The notes beneath the pieces were generated by a model, which was given only the letters and a program-made list of their open reading frames with translations, had not been told where the DNA came from and did no database searches. The position numbers and the translations under genes are program-made. From Bacteroidales bacterium (GTDB taxonomy: Bacteria; Bacteroidota; Bacteroidia; Bacteroidales; Muribaculaceae), in the NCBI GenBank assembly GCA_003150235.1, contig QAMW01000042.1, forward strand, positions 1 through 50,418: a stretch of DNA of 50,418 nt. Reading direction: 5' to 3'. Each line of letters opens with the position of its first letter. The first letter of the stretch is position 1. Positions 15,667 through 24,125 of the stretch are shown piece by piece.

Positions 15667-17102
15667 TAGACATCTCCTTCCTTCATTATCACCGGCAACG
15701 CATGATTATCGACTTTACCGCGCGGTGTCAACGGAATCTCCTCCATCCTCACAAAAAATTCAGGTATCATATAATCGGCAAGCTTGGATTTCAAGAAATC
15801 TATTATACGACTCACCTTGCAATATTTATGCGACAGCACTATATACGCAGTCAAATAGGCAAGTCCGTGCTCGTCGGTAAACGCCCTCACGATGCCTCGC
15901 TCGACGCATGGCGATTCATTGAGTATGTTTTCCACCTCATCGGGTTCGACACGCCTGCCAAATATCATCACCTGCTTATCGCGCCTATGAAGAAACGCTA
16001 TATCACCGTCGGGCAAAAGATATCCGAGATCTCCGCTGCGGTACATGCGCCTTCCATCATGCGATGTCATGAAATTAGCCTGTTCAGGAGGATTGCCAAG
16101 ATATCCGCGTGAAACACCTTTGCCAAATATACATATCTCACCGGTCTGCCCCGGTGTGACTTCATTCTGATGCTTGTCCAAAATCTTAACATCGACACCT
16201 TTTATCGCTTTCCCGACAGGATAAGTACCGTCATCAAGAGCGGAAGCATTGTCTATACGATAATACGTGGCACATACGGTTGTCTCACTCGGACCATAGG
16301 TATTGTAAATCATGAATCCCTGATGTCGCAGCCATGTAATATAGCTTTCCCTAACCACATCGCCGCCACTTATCAACAGGCGCAGTTTCGAGGGATATAT
16401 CTTGTGACGGTTCATGTCGGCGAGAAGATAAGGGAATCCACTTATCTCCGTCACTCCATGACGCTCACAAAAATCTATCAGACCGTCGATACCGCCGTCA
16501 TGCACCGATTCAGGGGGTATCGCAAGTGTGGCACCATTGAGTAGTGTCGTAAACACTTCCTCGACAAATATATCAAACGCGCAAATGGAATACTGAAGCA
16601 TGACATCACCCGGCGCGACATGAAATTCAGCCTCAAATGCCTCGGCGTAATTTACCACACTTGAGTTTTGGACAACGACCCCTTTAGGCTTTCCGGTTGT
16701 GCCGGAAGTATAAAGCACATAAGCAATACCGGAGGGTGTCGAACGGTCAGGAAATGATTTTGCCGCAGGTAAATCGCGACAATAATCATCAGTAATGACC
16801 AACGACACTCCCGCTGAATCCATCATGTAAGCTATGCGGTCTTTCGGCAACGAAGGTTCGGCAGGCACATAAGCCGCACCGCTTTTCAGCACGGCGAGCA
16901 TCGCCGCAATCATCTCTATTCCATGACTCATGACTATCCCGATAAAGGGGGAGCCGGAATCAGCAAATTTACCAAATATCCGGTCGGCAAGGAGATCCAA
17001 TTCCTTATAAGAGGCCTGACGCCCTTCTTCTATAATAGCAGGAGCGTCAGGATTTTGCTTCACCCATTGAGCAAAGCGGGAGTATATCGTCGTATTATCC
17101 AT
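15666..17102 (-). CDS. Stand-alone amino-acid adenylation enzyme (NRPS A domain without carrier)
   Basis: A 478-residue single adenylation domain that activates an amino acid as its AMP ester. Core motifs: A3 YTSGTTGKPKG (131-141), A5 NTYGPSETT (267-275), A7 YRSGDLG (354-360), A8 HRRDKQVMIFGRRVEPDEVE (372-391), A10 PLTPRGKVDN with Lys463. D177 aligns with Asp235 of GrsA, so the substrate has a free alpha-amino group. By hand alignment the ten-residue code is DIESIGTVCK; I recall the bacitracin lysine code as DAESIGSVCK, so lysine or another basic amino acid is likely, with E181 facing the side chain. There is no condensation, carrier or reductase domain, and no carrier gene nearby. It leads a coupled operon with GNAT and hydrolase genes. 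Confidence 0.9.
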   Translation of the reverse strand: MDNTTIYSRFAQWVKQNPDAPAIIEEGRQASYKELDLLADRIFGKFADSGSPFIGIVMSHGIEMIAAMLAVLKSGAAYVPAEPSLPKDRIAYMMDSAGVSLVITDDYCRDLPAAKSFPDRSTPSGIAYVLYTSGTTGKPKGVVVQNSSVVNYAEAFEAEFHVAPGDVMLQYSICAFDIFVEEVFTTLLNGATLAIPPESVHDGGIDGLIDFCERHGVTEISGFPYLLADMNRHKIYPSKLRLLISGGDVVRESYITWLRHQGFMIYNTYGPSETTVCATYYRIDNASALDDGTYPVGKAIKGVDVKILDKHQNEVTPGQTGEICIFGKGVSRGYLGNPPEQANFMTSHDGRRMYRSGDLGYLLPDGDIAFLHRRDKQVMIFGRRVEPDEVENILNESPCVERGIVRAFTDEHGLAYLTAYIVLSHKYCKVSRIIDFLKSKLADYMIPEFFVRMEEIPLTPRGKVDNHALPVIMKEGDV

Positions 17103-17129
17103 TTTCTGATAGCTTCTTTATATCAGAAA
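17103..17129 (-). promoter_or_regulatory. Stem-loop abutting the adenylation gene start codon
   Basis: Perfect 9-bp arms TTTCTGATA (17103-17111) and TATCAGAAA (17121-17129) with a 9-base loop lie in the 5' leader and end one base before the ATG. A near-consensus -7 (TATATTCG, minus strand, 17132-17139) would start the mRNA right at this stem. It could be an operator dyad for the divergent AraC protein or a structure hiding the start codon. Confidence 0.45.
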
Positions 17130-17308
17130 GCCGAATATACCCTTTTTGTTCAGATACATCCGGGAATTGAGGAATCAAGACTATTCATTTCCGATAACTT
17201 TTTGACACCGTTCACGATATAAATGCCCGGTGCCGGCTCATCGCGACTTTCAGAATAAATCAATAGAAATACCGAAATATTTGCAATAATATTAAAGAAA
17301 TTCCGCCA

Positions 17309-17377
17309 TAATTTTGTAGCAACAGAAAAAGTATCAGATTGCAGGCACGATATTATTTGCCATTTTTCTTAACTTTG
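17309..17377 (+). promoter_or_regulatory. Two candidate -7 motifs for the divergent AraC gene
   Basis: TAATTTTG at 17309-17316 and TAACTTTG at 17370-17377 both match TAnnTTTG; neither has TTTG at the standard -33 distance. The first gives a leader of about 60 bases, while the second would be leaderless because it lies 3 bases before the ATG at 17381. Confidence 0.4.
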
Positions 17378-17380
17378 TGT

Positions 17381-18187
17381 ATGGAACAACTCAAAGATGT
17401 AATTATTGAAGATTCCCTCGACGGGATTGGTTCTGACCGTTACGGTGACTATCTTGCTCACGCCCTGTGTCTTGGCGGTAGTTGTACTTTTATGTTCAAC
17501 GGTCAGAATTTTGAATTTGAGGAAGGGAATCTGCTGATTGTGCGCAAAGGAAAGTTACTGGATGAAATCAGTCATTCACCCGATTTTATTGTGAGGACCT
17601 TGTATGTGACGGCACCGTTCATTGAATTATGCACTCCTCAAACCAATTACGGCATGAAGGGACAGCTGTCGCTATTCCTTAACCCGGTGATGAAACTTGA
17701 CGAAGGACAGCGTTTCGTATGTGAGCGTGACTTCCGATGGATTAATTACCGGCTAAATCAAACTAACCACACATTTTATCGCGAGCTGCTTATCAACGCC
17801 GTGCAATCGGCGATTCTTGACTTCTTCGATTTCCATTCGGTAATCAATAAGGAGTCGGGGGTATCCACGCAAAACGCCTCTTTGATGAGCCGGTTTCTCG
17901 ACATGCTTGAGAACGGTACTTTCCGGCATCATCGCGAAGTGACCTATTATGCCGACGCGCTGTGTGTCACGCCAAAATATCTTTCAGAGGTGTCCAAAAA
18001 AGTAAGCGGCTATCCGGCAAATTACTGGATAAACCGCTACACTTCGCTTGACATAGCACGCCTGCTACGAGACAAGAGCCTGACATTTGTACAGATTTCA
18101 GACATGTTCCAATTTTCTTCGCCTGCGTATTTCAGTAGATATGTACAGCGCACACTCGGATTAAATCCTACACAGTACCGCGAATAA
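17381..18187 (+). CDS. AraC-family transcriptional regulator of the adenylation region
   Basis: A 268-residue protein with a cupin-like N-terminal sensing region (about 20-100, MFNGQNFEFEEGNLLIVRKG) and a C-terminal AraC helix-turn-helix pair (about 170-265) ending in FSRYVQRTLGLNPTQYRE. I chose the ATG at 17381 (MEQLKDV...) over an upstream TTG at 17339. It is divergent from the adenylation/GNAT/hydrolase operon across about 280 bases, so it is the likely local regulator. The effector is unknown. Confidence 0.9.
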   Translation: MEQLKDVIIEDSLDGIGSDRYGDYLAHALCLGGSCTFMFNGQNFEFEEGNLLIVRKGKLLDEISHSPDFIVRTLYVTAPFIELCTPQTNYGMKGQLSLFLNPVMKLDEGQRFVCERDFRWINYRLNQTNHTFYRELLINAVQSAILDFFDFHSVINKESGVSTQNASLMSRFLDMLENGTFRHHREVTYYADALCVTPKYLSEVSKKVSGYPANYWINRYTSLDIARLLRDKSLTFVQISDMFQFSSPAYFSRYVQRTLGLNPTQYRE

Positions 18188-18276
18188 TCTCTTTCTGTAA
18201 AATCGGTTACATATACCGAGATTTTTATAGCTATATTTGCTCATGGTATCAGTACTTTTGCAAAAATTACCGAACC

Positions 18277-18726
18277 ATGAACCGATTAACATTATCATTA
18301 ATTACAGCTGTCATCTGTTTTATCACGGCAGTTGCGCAGCAACCCGCCACACTCTCTCCGGCAGAGCAAGAGATAATCAATCTATCCAATGCCAAATGGC
18401 AATGGATGTCGGATAAGAATGTGGATAAACTTTCAGAGCTTTTCCATGATACCGCCCAGTTTGTACACATGGGTGGATATTGGGGAAAGGATGCTGAGCT
18501 AACCACTATCAAAAACGGCGCAATATGGTATAAAAAAGCTGAAATCCATAACCAAGAAGTAAAATTTGCCGGGCCGACCGCGACCGTGTACAGCACGATT
18601 CATCTTAATTCCGTTGTCGGAGGGAATAATGTACGCTTTCCTTTCTTTGTCACCGAGACTTACCTGAAGGAGGAGGGAAAGTGGAAACTTATAACGCTGG
18701 TGTTCACAAAAACCCTTGGGGAATAA
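18277..18726 (+). CDS. Secreted NTF2-like (DUF4440) protein
   Basis: A 149-residue protein with signal peptide (1-20, ending TAVAQ) and an NTF2-like cone fold: long N-terminal helix (PAEQEIINLSNAKWQWMSDKN), the conserved DTAQFVHMGGYWGKDAE, and closing strands (WKLITLVFTKTL). DUF4440/SnoaL-like proteins bind or act on small molecules, but many have no known activity, and none can be assigned here. It stands alone between the AraC gene and the convergent xusC. A candidate -7, TACTTTTG, is at 18253-18260. Confidence 0.83.
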   Translation: MNRLTLSLITAVICFITAVAQQPATLSPAEQEIINLSNAKWQWMSDKNVDKLSELFHDTAQFVHMGGYWGKDAELTTIKNGAIWYKKAEIHNQEVKFAGPTATVYSTIHLNSVVGGNNVRFPFFVTETYLKEEGKWKLITLVFTKTLGE

Positions 18727-18745
18727 TTCATAATTGATTAAGCTG

Positions 18746-19930
18746 TTATTTCTTTTTACGGAGATGCTTAATCCAGATATAATATCCGGTCAACGGCAGG
18801 CTTGCCCCGAGCAGTGCTCCGAGAAACCAGAGTATCCGGGTGATCAATCCCCCGAGACTACCGGTGTGGATGGCGTAAATCCATCCACGTAACTTGTCAG
18901 CTTCATTGCTGTCGGCATAAGGTGCGGTCATGGATACTTCACCTGTCCGACGATTGAACTCATATTTATCTGAAGCATGACCGTTACCGGCAGTTCCAAG
19001 CGAGACTGAAGCAGTTTCCGGACCAATCGTTATCTGGGGAGCGTCGGTATTTTGTGCGGCAAGTTCATCGTAAACGACTTGCCAGTTGCGAAATTCCGTG
19101 TGCCGATGACCACCGCGATGTTCACCTCTGCCGCCATTTCCATGGCCACGGTGTTCAGAGGTATTAGCGGCGCCCCGTCTTTCCCCACGCGATTCCCTGT
19201 CTCCGCCCGGTGACTGAGTGAAATTGCGAGGCGTATGCTCGACACCACACACAGCATAAAACGCGGTGCGATACCAGTTAAACGACCACGTGAGTCCGGT
19301 CAACGACATAGCGAGGACAAATATCAGCGCATACATGCCGCCTGCAACATGGAGACCTTTCCAAAAGCCTCTCCATCCACCGTCAAATGATATGCTGACA
19401 CTACGACGGAAATTCTTGCGGGCGCGTGGAAACCAGATTACGACTCCCGAAATTAACGCAATCACAAATACAAGTGTCGAGACACCGACCAACAGTTTTC
19501 CGACCTTCATGCCATCGCCATGAGGATTTGCACTATCGAGAAGCCATCGGTGCAACCTGAACATTGTCGAGAAAAATCCCAAACGCTCATATCTACCGGT
19601 AATTTCACCCGAATACTGGTCGACGAATAAAGACGCTCTGCGGGGCTTTGAAAGATTAACCTGATAAGTCCTGGCTTTATCGGCAAATATAGTTACACCG
19701 GTGATCGACACACTATCGGGCAACGTAGCCTTGACACTCTCTAACAATTCATCAAGCCGTACCGGAGTATCATTCACCGCAGCCACATAATAGACATCGC
19801 TCTTGACTGACCTTGTAATTTCAGGCTCGAAGACAAGCATCGCGCCTGAAAAACAGATAAGAGTTATAATGATGCCGAAAGGCACTGAGAGCCAAAGATG
19901 TATTTTACGGAAAAATTTAATCATTGCCAT
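18746..19930 (-). CDS. xusC: PepSY-TM inner membrane protein (XusC-like), with a His/Gly-rich loop
   Basis: A 394-residue inner-membrane protein of the PepSY-associated TM family: helices at about 13-35, 145-168, 193-217 and near 360-385, with periplasmic PepSY-type regions between. It is the third gene of a receptor/DUF4374/PepSY operon that matches XusABC, the xenosiderophore uptake system of Bacteroides thetaiotaomicron. Family members are thought to act on imported ferric siderophore at the inner membrane, possibly reducing iron. Residues 242-280 form a low-complexity segment rich in Gly, Arg and His that could bind metal. One base separates it from xusB. Confidence 0.88.
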   Translation of the reverse strand: MAMIKFFRKIHLWLSVPFGIIITLICFSGAMLVFEPEITRSVKSDVYYVAAVNDTPVRLDELLESVKATLPDSVSITGVTIFADKARTYQVNLSKPRRASLFVDQYSGEITGRYERLGFFSTMFRLHRWLLDSANPHGDGMKVGKLLVGVSTLVFVIALISGVVIWFPRARKNFRRSVSISFDGGWRGFWKGLHVAGGMYALIFVLAMSLTGLTWSFNWYRTAFYAVCGVEHTPRNFTQSPGGDRESRGERRGAANTSEHRGHGNGGRGEHRGGHRHTEFRNWQVVYDELAAQNTDAPQITIGPETASVSLGTAGNGHASDKYEFNRRTGEVSMTAPYADSNEADKLRGWIYAIHTGSLGGLITRILWFLGALLGASLPLTGYYIWIKHLRKKK

Positions 19931-19931
19931 G

Positions 19932-21341
19932 CTATTTTACAGGAGTCATATATCCGAAACCGGTTATATCGGTTGCATCTATAGTCACACCCTTTACGGC
20001 ACGAGCCGTAGCGACATTGATGGCATAAATAGCCGGTGACTCATCTTTAACATTCACAGGAATGTAGACATTCCCATTCTGAGAATACACGGTCTTACCG
20101 ATTGAAGTCACATTTTCGGGAAGTCCGGTCACATAGGTAAGTTTCTTTGCATTAGCATCAAAAATAGCGAGATCAGTGGCAGCAGGATTTTTTTCTGTAA
20201 GTGACCTATCATACATCACCATAAGAAAGCTGGCGCCTCCTGCATGCCAGCAGCGCATAAATGAGCGGTTACCTCCCGGTGTCTGTTCCTCGATATTACA
20301 ATAATAGTCGTCAAAGACAGTGCTTCCCGCAGGAATGCGGCACACACCGGCAGGGAGGACAGTCTTTTGCCCGTTATCTGTCATTGTCTTGGCGTAACTT
20401 GCAGAGAATACATAGATGTCACCATTGTCGACAGCCCATATCGTCTGGTAATACTGTGAACGGTAACGACCGCATGGGGTGCTTATCTTATCAGTCCTTG
20501 CCAGGACAGGATTTAGCATATCCTCATTGTCGTATATAGCCACCCAACATTCATCGGGATATTGGGTACCTACCAGTTCGCCCTTCTTGTAAGCACCTGA
20601 ACCTGTACCTCCAGCCTCATCATGTACAAGATGCTCAAAACCGTCACGTATCCATTTGCCGTTGTCGTATGCGGCTCCATACTGACTCAAACCCATAGGC
20701 ACTGCTCCACAATACAGTTTTGAACCGCTCTGCTCCGCGCCTGCAAGCGTTACATACTCTCCGTTTCCGAGGAAATTCTCCATGCTGTATGCGCCGGTAG
20801 AAGTATCGTTGGTACGCGATGTCTCATTATACACATTTAGATAGGTCACCAGTAACGTCATGGGCTTGTAGCCGTTAGCATCAGCAAACGCGGTAGGACC
20901 TTCCCCGGTCGACATTGTGATGATATCATCATCGTAAGCTCCGTAAGAAGAAAAGCGGCTTATGCGATATTCAATGCTGCGAGCCTCCATCTCGCCTGCA
21001 TCATTAAGAATATAGCTTCGCGTAGTACCCGCATTTCCCTGATTATAGGTCAGGGCATACAGATAATCTTTATAAAACACCCATTGTGTAGCTCCATCGT
21101 TCAACAGTCCGTTGTTGACGGTCGACAATGAGCCTTGGTCAAGCGACTCTCCGGTAAGGAGCACATAGGATGTGGCATTGGATCCTTGTACAGTCGTGGC
21201 AAATACAAATTTTCCTGTTGCGTCGCCGGAGCCGTTATTCGGATTGTCTTTCGGTTCGTCACTGTCTGAGCAGGCGGAAAATGCCATGGACGGAATCAAC
21301 GCCGCAGTCATGAGGCGCAAAAATGATTTTTTAGTTGTCAT
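19932..21341 (-). CDS. xusB: DUF4374 lipoprotein (XusB-like siderophore-binding protein)
   Basis: A 469-residue lipoprotein beginning MTTKKSFLRLMTAAL. The lipobox is AFSAC, and the following SDSDEP gives an acidic surface-export-like signal. The body is a beta-propeller-like DUF4374 protein. In B. thetaiotaomicron the homologue XusB binds ferric enterobactin at the cell surface and hands it to XusA. I start at the ATG 21339-21341; the two extra upstream codons would need a GTG. It lies 20 bases after xusA. The siderophore type cannot be read from sequence. Confidence 0.9.
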   Translation of the reverse strand: MTTKKSFLRLMTAALIPSMAFSACSDSDEPKDNPNNGSGDATGKFVFATTVQGSNATSYVLLTGESLDQGSLSTVNNGLLNDGATQWVFYKDYLYALTYNQGNAGTTRSYILNDAGEMEARSIEYRISRFSSYGAYDDDIITMSTGEGPTAFADANGYKPMTLLVTYLNVYNETSRTNDTSTGAYSMENFLGNGEYVTLAGAEQSGSKLYCGAVPMGLSQYGAAYDNGKWIRDGFEHLVHDEAGGTGSGAYKKGELVGTQYPDECWVAIYDNEDMLNPVLARTDKISTPCGRYRSQYYQTIWAVDNGDIYVFSASYAKTMTDNGQKTVLPAGVCRIPAGSTVFDDYYCNIEEQTPGGNRSFMRCWHAGGASFLMVMYDRSLTEKNPAATDLAIFDANAKKLTYVTGLPENVTSIGKTVYSQNGNVYIPVNVKDESPAIYAINVATARAVKGVTIDATDITGFGYMTPVK

Positions 21342-21361
21342 ATACACTTTGAATTAAAGAT

Positions 21362-23740
21362 TTAGTTTCCGAAATATATTCTTACTTTTCCATAGAAAGC
21401 CCTTCCGGCTTTCTGAAGGCTGAAATTGTCATACAATCCCGCATCGGTAAAATTGCGACATTCAAATGACAGGTTATAGCGTCCGTTGGCGATTGCGTAT
21501 GACACGGTCAGATTATGAGCAAACTGATCGGGTACCATATAATCGCTGTTACTTGAACCAATATTTGCCGTATAGTAGCAGAAGCTATGGGTAAACTGGT
21601 TGTCATAAGTCACGGTAAGCACATTGCGTTTTCTACCGAGTCCATGCCAGTAAAAATTCACGTCAGAATCAAAAAACATGTATGGGAGATTAGGCATACG
21701 CTCCTTGTAAGACAGATTGGCGACAGTGCTTCCTTGAGCCACAGGCATATTGTCGCGCACATTCATCAATGTGAAATTTCCACCAAGACTGAGCCATCGC
21801 GAATAGCTGTAACGCGCCGAAGCACTGAATCCGTTGGTAAGAACCTTGCCATAATTGACATAGGTCGCAGCCGATTTTCCCCCGCTCAGAGCGAGAATAT
21901 TACGCTGGATATAGTCCCGTGTATCGCGATAGATATATCCCGCCTCGACATAGACTATGTTATTACCAAAATTTACATTGTAGCTAAAATTCAGATTTAT
22001 ATTGTGGCTCGATTCAGGACGCAGTGATATGTCACCAATCTCAAGGTCCTCATCGCCAAACATTTCCTCTATCGTGGGCAAGCGATAAGCCTTCTCGTAG
22101 GAAGCCTTTAACTGAAAACCAAGCGGCATAAACCATGTCCCGGCGAAACCATAACCGAAGTAGTCGATTGAACGCGATGTAAGTTGATATACATCCTGAG
22201 CCGACGAGGTTGCCATCGGACCCGAGACATATTGATGATACTGCTTGCCGAACACAGAGAAATTAAGTTTGCTATTCGGCATGTAACGGTATGATACACC
22301 CACGATATTTTTACTCATGGACTTTGAAAATTCATCCTTTGACGGAGGAGTGGTCAGCAAATCCTCATTCAAGCGGTTAAAGGCATTAAATACATCGTTG
22401 ACTGTAAAGGCGTGTCTGTCGCCAAGGCGATAACTGGCGGTGAAAGCTGCCGACCAGTTATTGTTCAGGGATTTCGACAACTGATATGATTGTTCGCCGG
22501 GAGAGTTCAGCGGAGCAGTCTCCCCTCGCCAGTTATATTTGACCGACGCGGTATCTACATTTGTAGTGCTGTTCCTGTTATAATTGGCGGAAACCGATAC
22601 ATCCAGCCCCTCGGTAAACAGATTACGTTTGCCATATTCAAACGACGGGATGAGTGTGTGACCGTGACGATGTTTCTGTCCATAGACTATTTCCTGCCGT
22701 ACTCCGGTCTGAATCTCTTTGTACATGTGGGAGTAATTCAACCCCACAAGCAGACGGTCGGCCCAGGGCTTATTTACAAACCCGACCTTTGCAATGACCG
22801 CTTCATTATGATAGGTGTCATTAAAACGCCGTACATGTTCGAGCTTTTTACGGTTTAAACCTCCGGTAACAAAATCCTCCACGGGAGTGTCGACAGAATA
22901 ATCATTGTCAGAATAATTCTGAAACGCGTTTATCTCATATTTAAATCCGTTGGCAAGGGTCTGCCCGAAATTCACATACGATTTGTGGGTATTAAATGAC
23001 CCGTAAGAATACGAGGCATCGACAAACCATCTACGCTGACGCCGTGAAGTGACAATATTTATCACACCACCTATAGCATCGGCACCGAATCCGACAGGAA
23101 CCACACCCCGATACACCTCAATCCTGTCGGCAAAATTCACAGGTATGTTATTGAGGCTGAATGAGCTTCCAACCCCTTCCTGCGGAACCCCGTCAATAAA
23201 TACCTTTACATGTTTGCCACTGAATCCATCCATTGTAACAGCCATGTCGGAGCCTACTCCGCCGTTTTCCCTGATTTTCATACCGGGAGCCTTGGACAAT
23301 GCCTCGCTAAGTGTCTTGGTAGTATTTACCAATTCCTGAGTGTTGACAGCAGTGGCGTTAAACGCCGAGTTTCTAACCTTGCTCAACTGATTGCCCACAA
23401 TGATTACTTCCCCCAACTGAGCGGTTGATTTCAATTTGAAGTTAAGCCGGATACGCTCGCCCTTTTTCAAAGTCACTTTTGACTCAGACGTTTCATAACC
23501 TACCGATGACACGACAAGAGTATAATCGCCTGCCGGTGCGCTTATGTGATACAATCCTTTTTCATTTATGGAACACGAGTATGCAGTACCTTTTAAAAAC
23601 ACGGTTGCATAATCAAGTGGCTCCCCGTCAAGTGACAACACCTTTCCGGAAATCATACCCGACAAATCGCGGGGGAATATGCTGAATGGAATGATAAACA
23701 ATACAATAAGGGGCAATAAATATCTCTTATAGGATGACAT
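21362..23740 (-). CDS. xusA: TonB-dependent siderophore receptor (XusA-like)
   Basis: A 792-residue outer membrane receptor: signal peptide (about 1-24), carboxypeptidase-like N-domain (30-105), plug with DGFSGKHVKVFIDGVPQEGV and RIEVYRGVVPVGFGADAIGG (about 115-235), then a barrel ending in YGKVRIYFGN. First gene of the operon with the DUF4374 lipoprotein and PepSY-TM protein, the same order as xusABC. It would import iron-loaded siderophores made by other bacteria. Iron control is expected but no Fur box was recognised. It is divergent from a LytS/LytTR system over 385 bases. Confidence 0.92.
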   Translation of the reverse strand: MSSYKRYLLPLIVLFIIPFSIFPRDLSGMISGKVLSLDGEPLDYATVFLKGTAYSCSINEKGLYHISAPAGDYTLVVSSVGYETSESKVTLKKGERIRLNFKLKSTAQLGEVIIVGNQLSKVRNSAFNATAVNTQELVNTTKTLSEALSKAPGMKIRENGGVGSDMAVTMDGFSGKHVKVFIDGVPQEGVGSSFSLNNIPVNFADRIEVYRGVVPVGFGADAIGGVINIVTSRRQRRWFVDASYSYGSFNTHKSYVNFGQTLANGFKYEINAFQNYSDNDYSVDTPVEDFVTGGLNRKKLEHVRRFNDTYHNEAVIAKVGFVNKPWADRLLVGLNYSHMYKEIQTGVRQEIVYGQKHRHGHTLIPSFEYGKRNLFTEGLDVSVSANYNRNSTTNVDTASVKYNWRGETAPLNSPGEQSYQLSKSLNNNWSAAFTASYRLGDRHAFTVNDVFNAFNRLNEDLLTTPPSKDEFSKSMSKNIVGVSYRYMPNSKLNFSVFGKQYHQYVSGPMATSSAQDVYQLTSRSIDYFGYGFAGTWFMPLGFQLKASYEKAYRLPTIEEMFGDEDLEIGDISLRPESSHNINLNFSYNVNFGNNIVYVEAGYIYRDTRDYIQRNILALSGGKSAATYVNYGKVLTNGFSASARYSYSRWLSLGGNFTLMNVRDNMPVAQGSTVANLSYKERMPNLPYMFFDSDVNFYWHGLGRKRNVLTVTYDNQFTHSFCYYTANIGSSNSDYMVPDQFAHNLTVSYAIANGRYNLSFECRNFTDAGLYDNFSLQKAGRAFYGKVRIYFGN

Positions 23741-24032
23741 ATCTATATTAAAATTTATTCATTAATTTTTGCGCAAAGTTCGCCAGTTTTAATCTGTAAA
23801 AAAATACCCAAATATAAGTATTTCATAGTAATATGCTATATATGAGCAATTTACCACAAAGAGTCATCTATATAAAATGGCGAACGGCATCTAATCAAGG
23901 GCGAATGTAACGCCTACTGCTCTTTCATAAAGCATCGCTCATCAAAAATGATTACAAAAACACACTAAGTCATCAACCATATTGTATCGGAAGGATTAAA
24001 CCTTTACCTACCGTTATTGTCTAATATGGCAT

Positions 24033-24070
24033 AATGACCAACGACATGAAAACAATGGTCAACGACACGA
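24033..24070 (+). promoter_or_regulatory. LytTR-type direct repeat, system 1
   Basis: AATGACCAACGACATGA (24033-24049) recurs as AATGGTCAACGACACGA (24054-24070): 14 of 17 identical, exact 21-base period, the geometry LytTR regulators bind. It lies just upstream of the kinase promoter at 24102. Read on the other strand the core is TGTCGTTG, related to the TTCGTTGAAC core of the sites at 26416 and 28327. Confidence 0.65.
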
Positions 24071-24101
24071 TGACCTCTCCTTTTATTAATTACAAAACGA
24101 C

Positions 24102-24109
24102 TAATTTTG
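24102..24109 (+). promoter_or_regulatory. Promoter -7 motif, kinase 1 operon
   Basis: TAATTTTG, a full TAnnTTTG match, 16 bases before the ATG at 24126. Confidence 0.6.
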
Positions 24110-24125
24110 CGATTAAATCTATAGA

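Larger units (their letters stand above)
23741..24125. other. 385-bp divergent intergenic region, xusA / LytS kinase
   Basis: No gene is seen. It holds the 21-bp-period direct repeat at 24033-24070, the kinase promoter -7 (24102-24109), and a weaker repeat pair GGCGAA at 23879-23884 and 23900-23905, also 21 bases apart. On the minus strand, AACTTTG before TTGCGCAAA (about 23771-23780) may be the xusA -7. It is AT-rich throughout. Confidence 0.6.

Noticed and set aside
15666..17102. Part of a full NRPS assembly line
   Set aside because: No condensation, carrier or thioesterase domain in the protein and no such genes nearby; called as a stand-alone adenylation enzyme instead.
23879..23905. GGCGAA pair with a 21-base period as a third regulator site
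   Set aside because: Only six bases are identical, and the hexamer recurs on the other strand at 23779-23784; too short to claim, noted only in the intergenic description.
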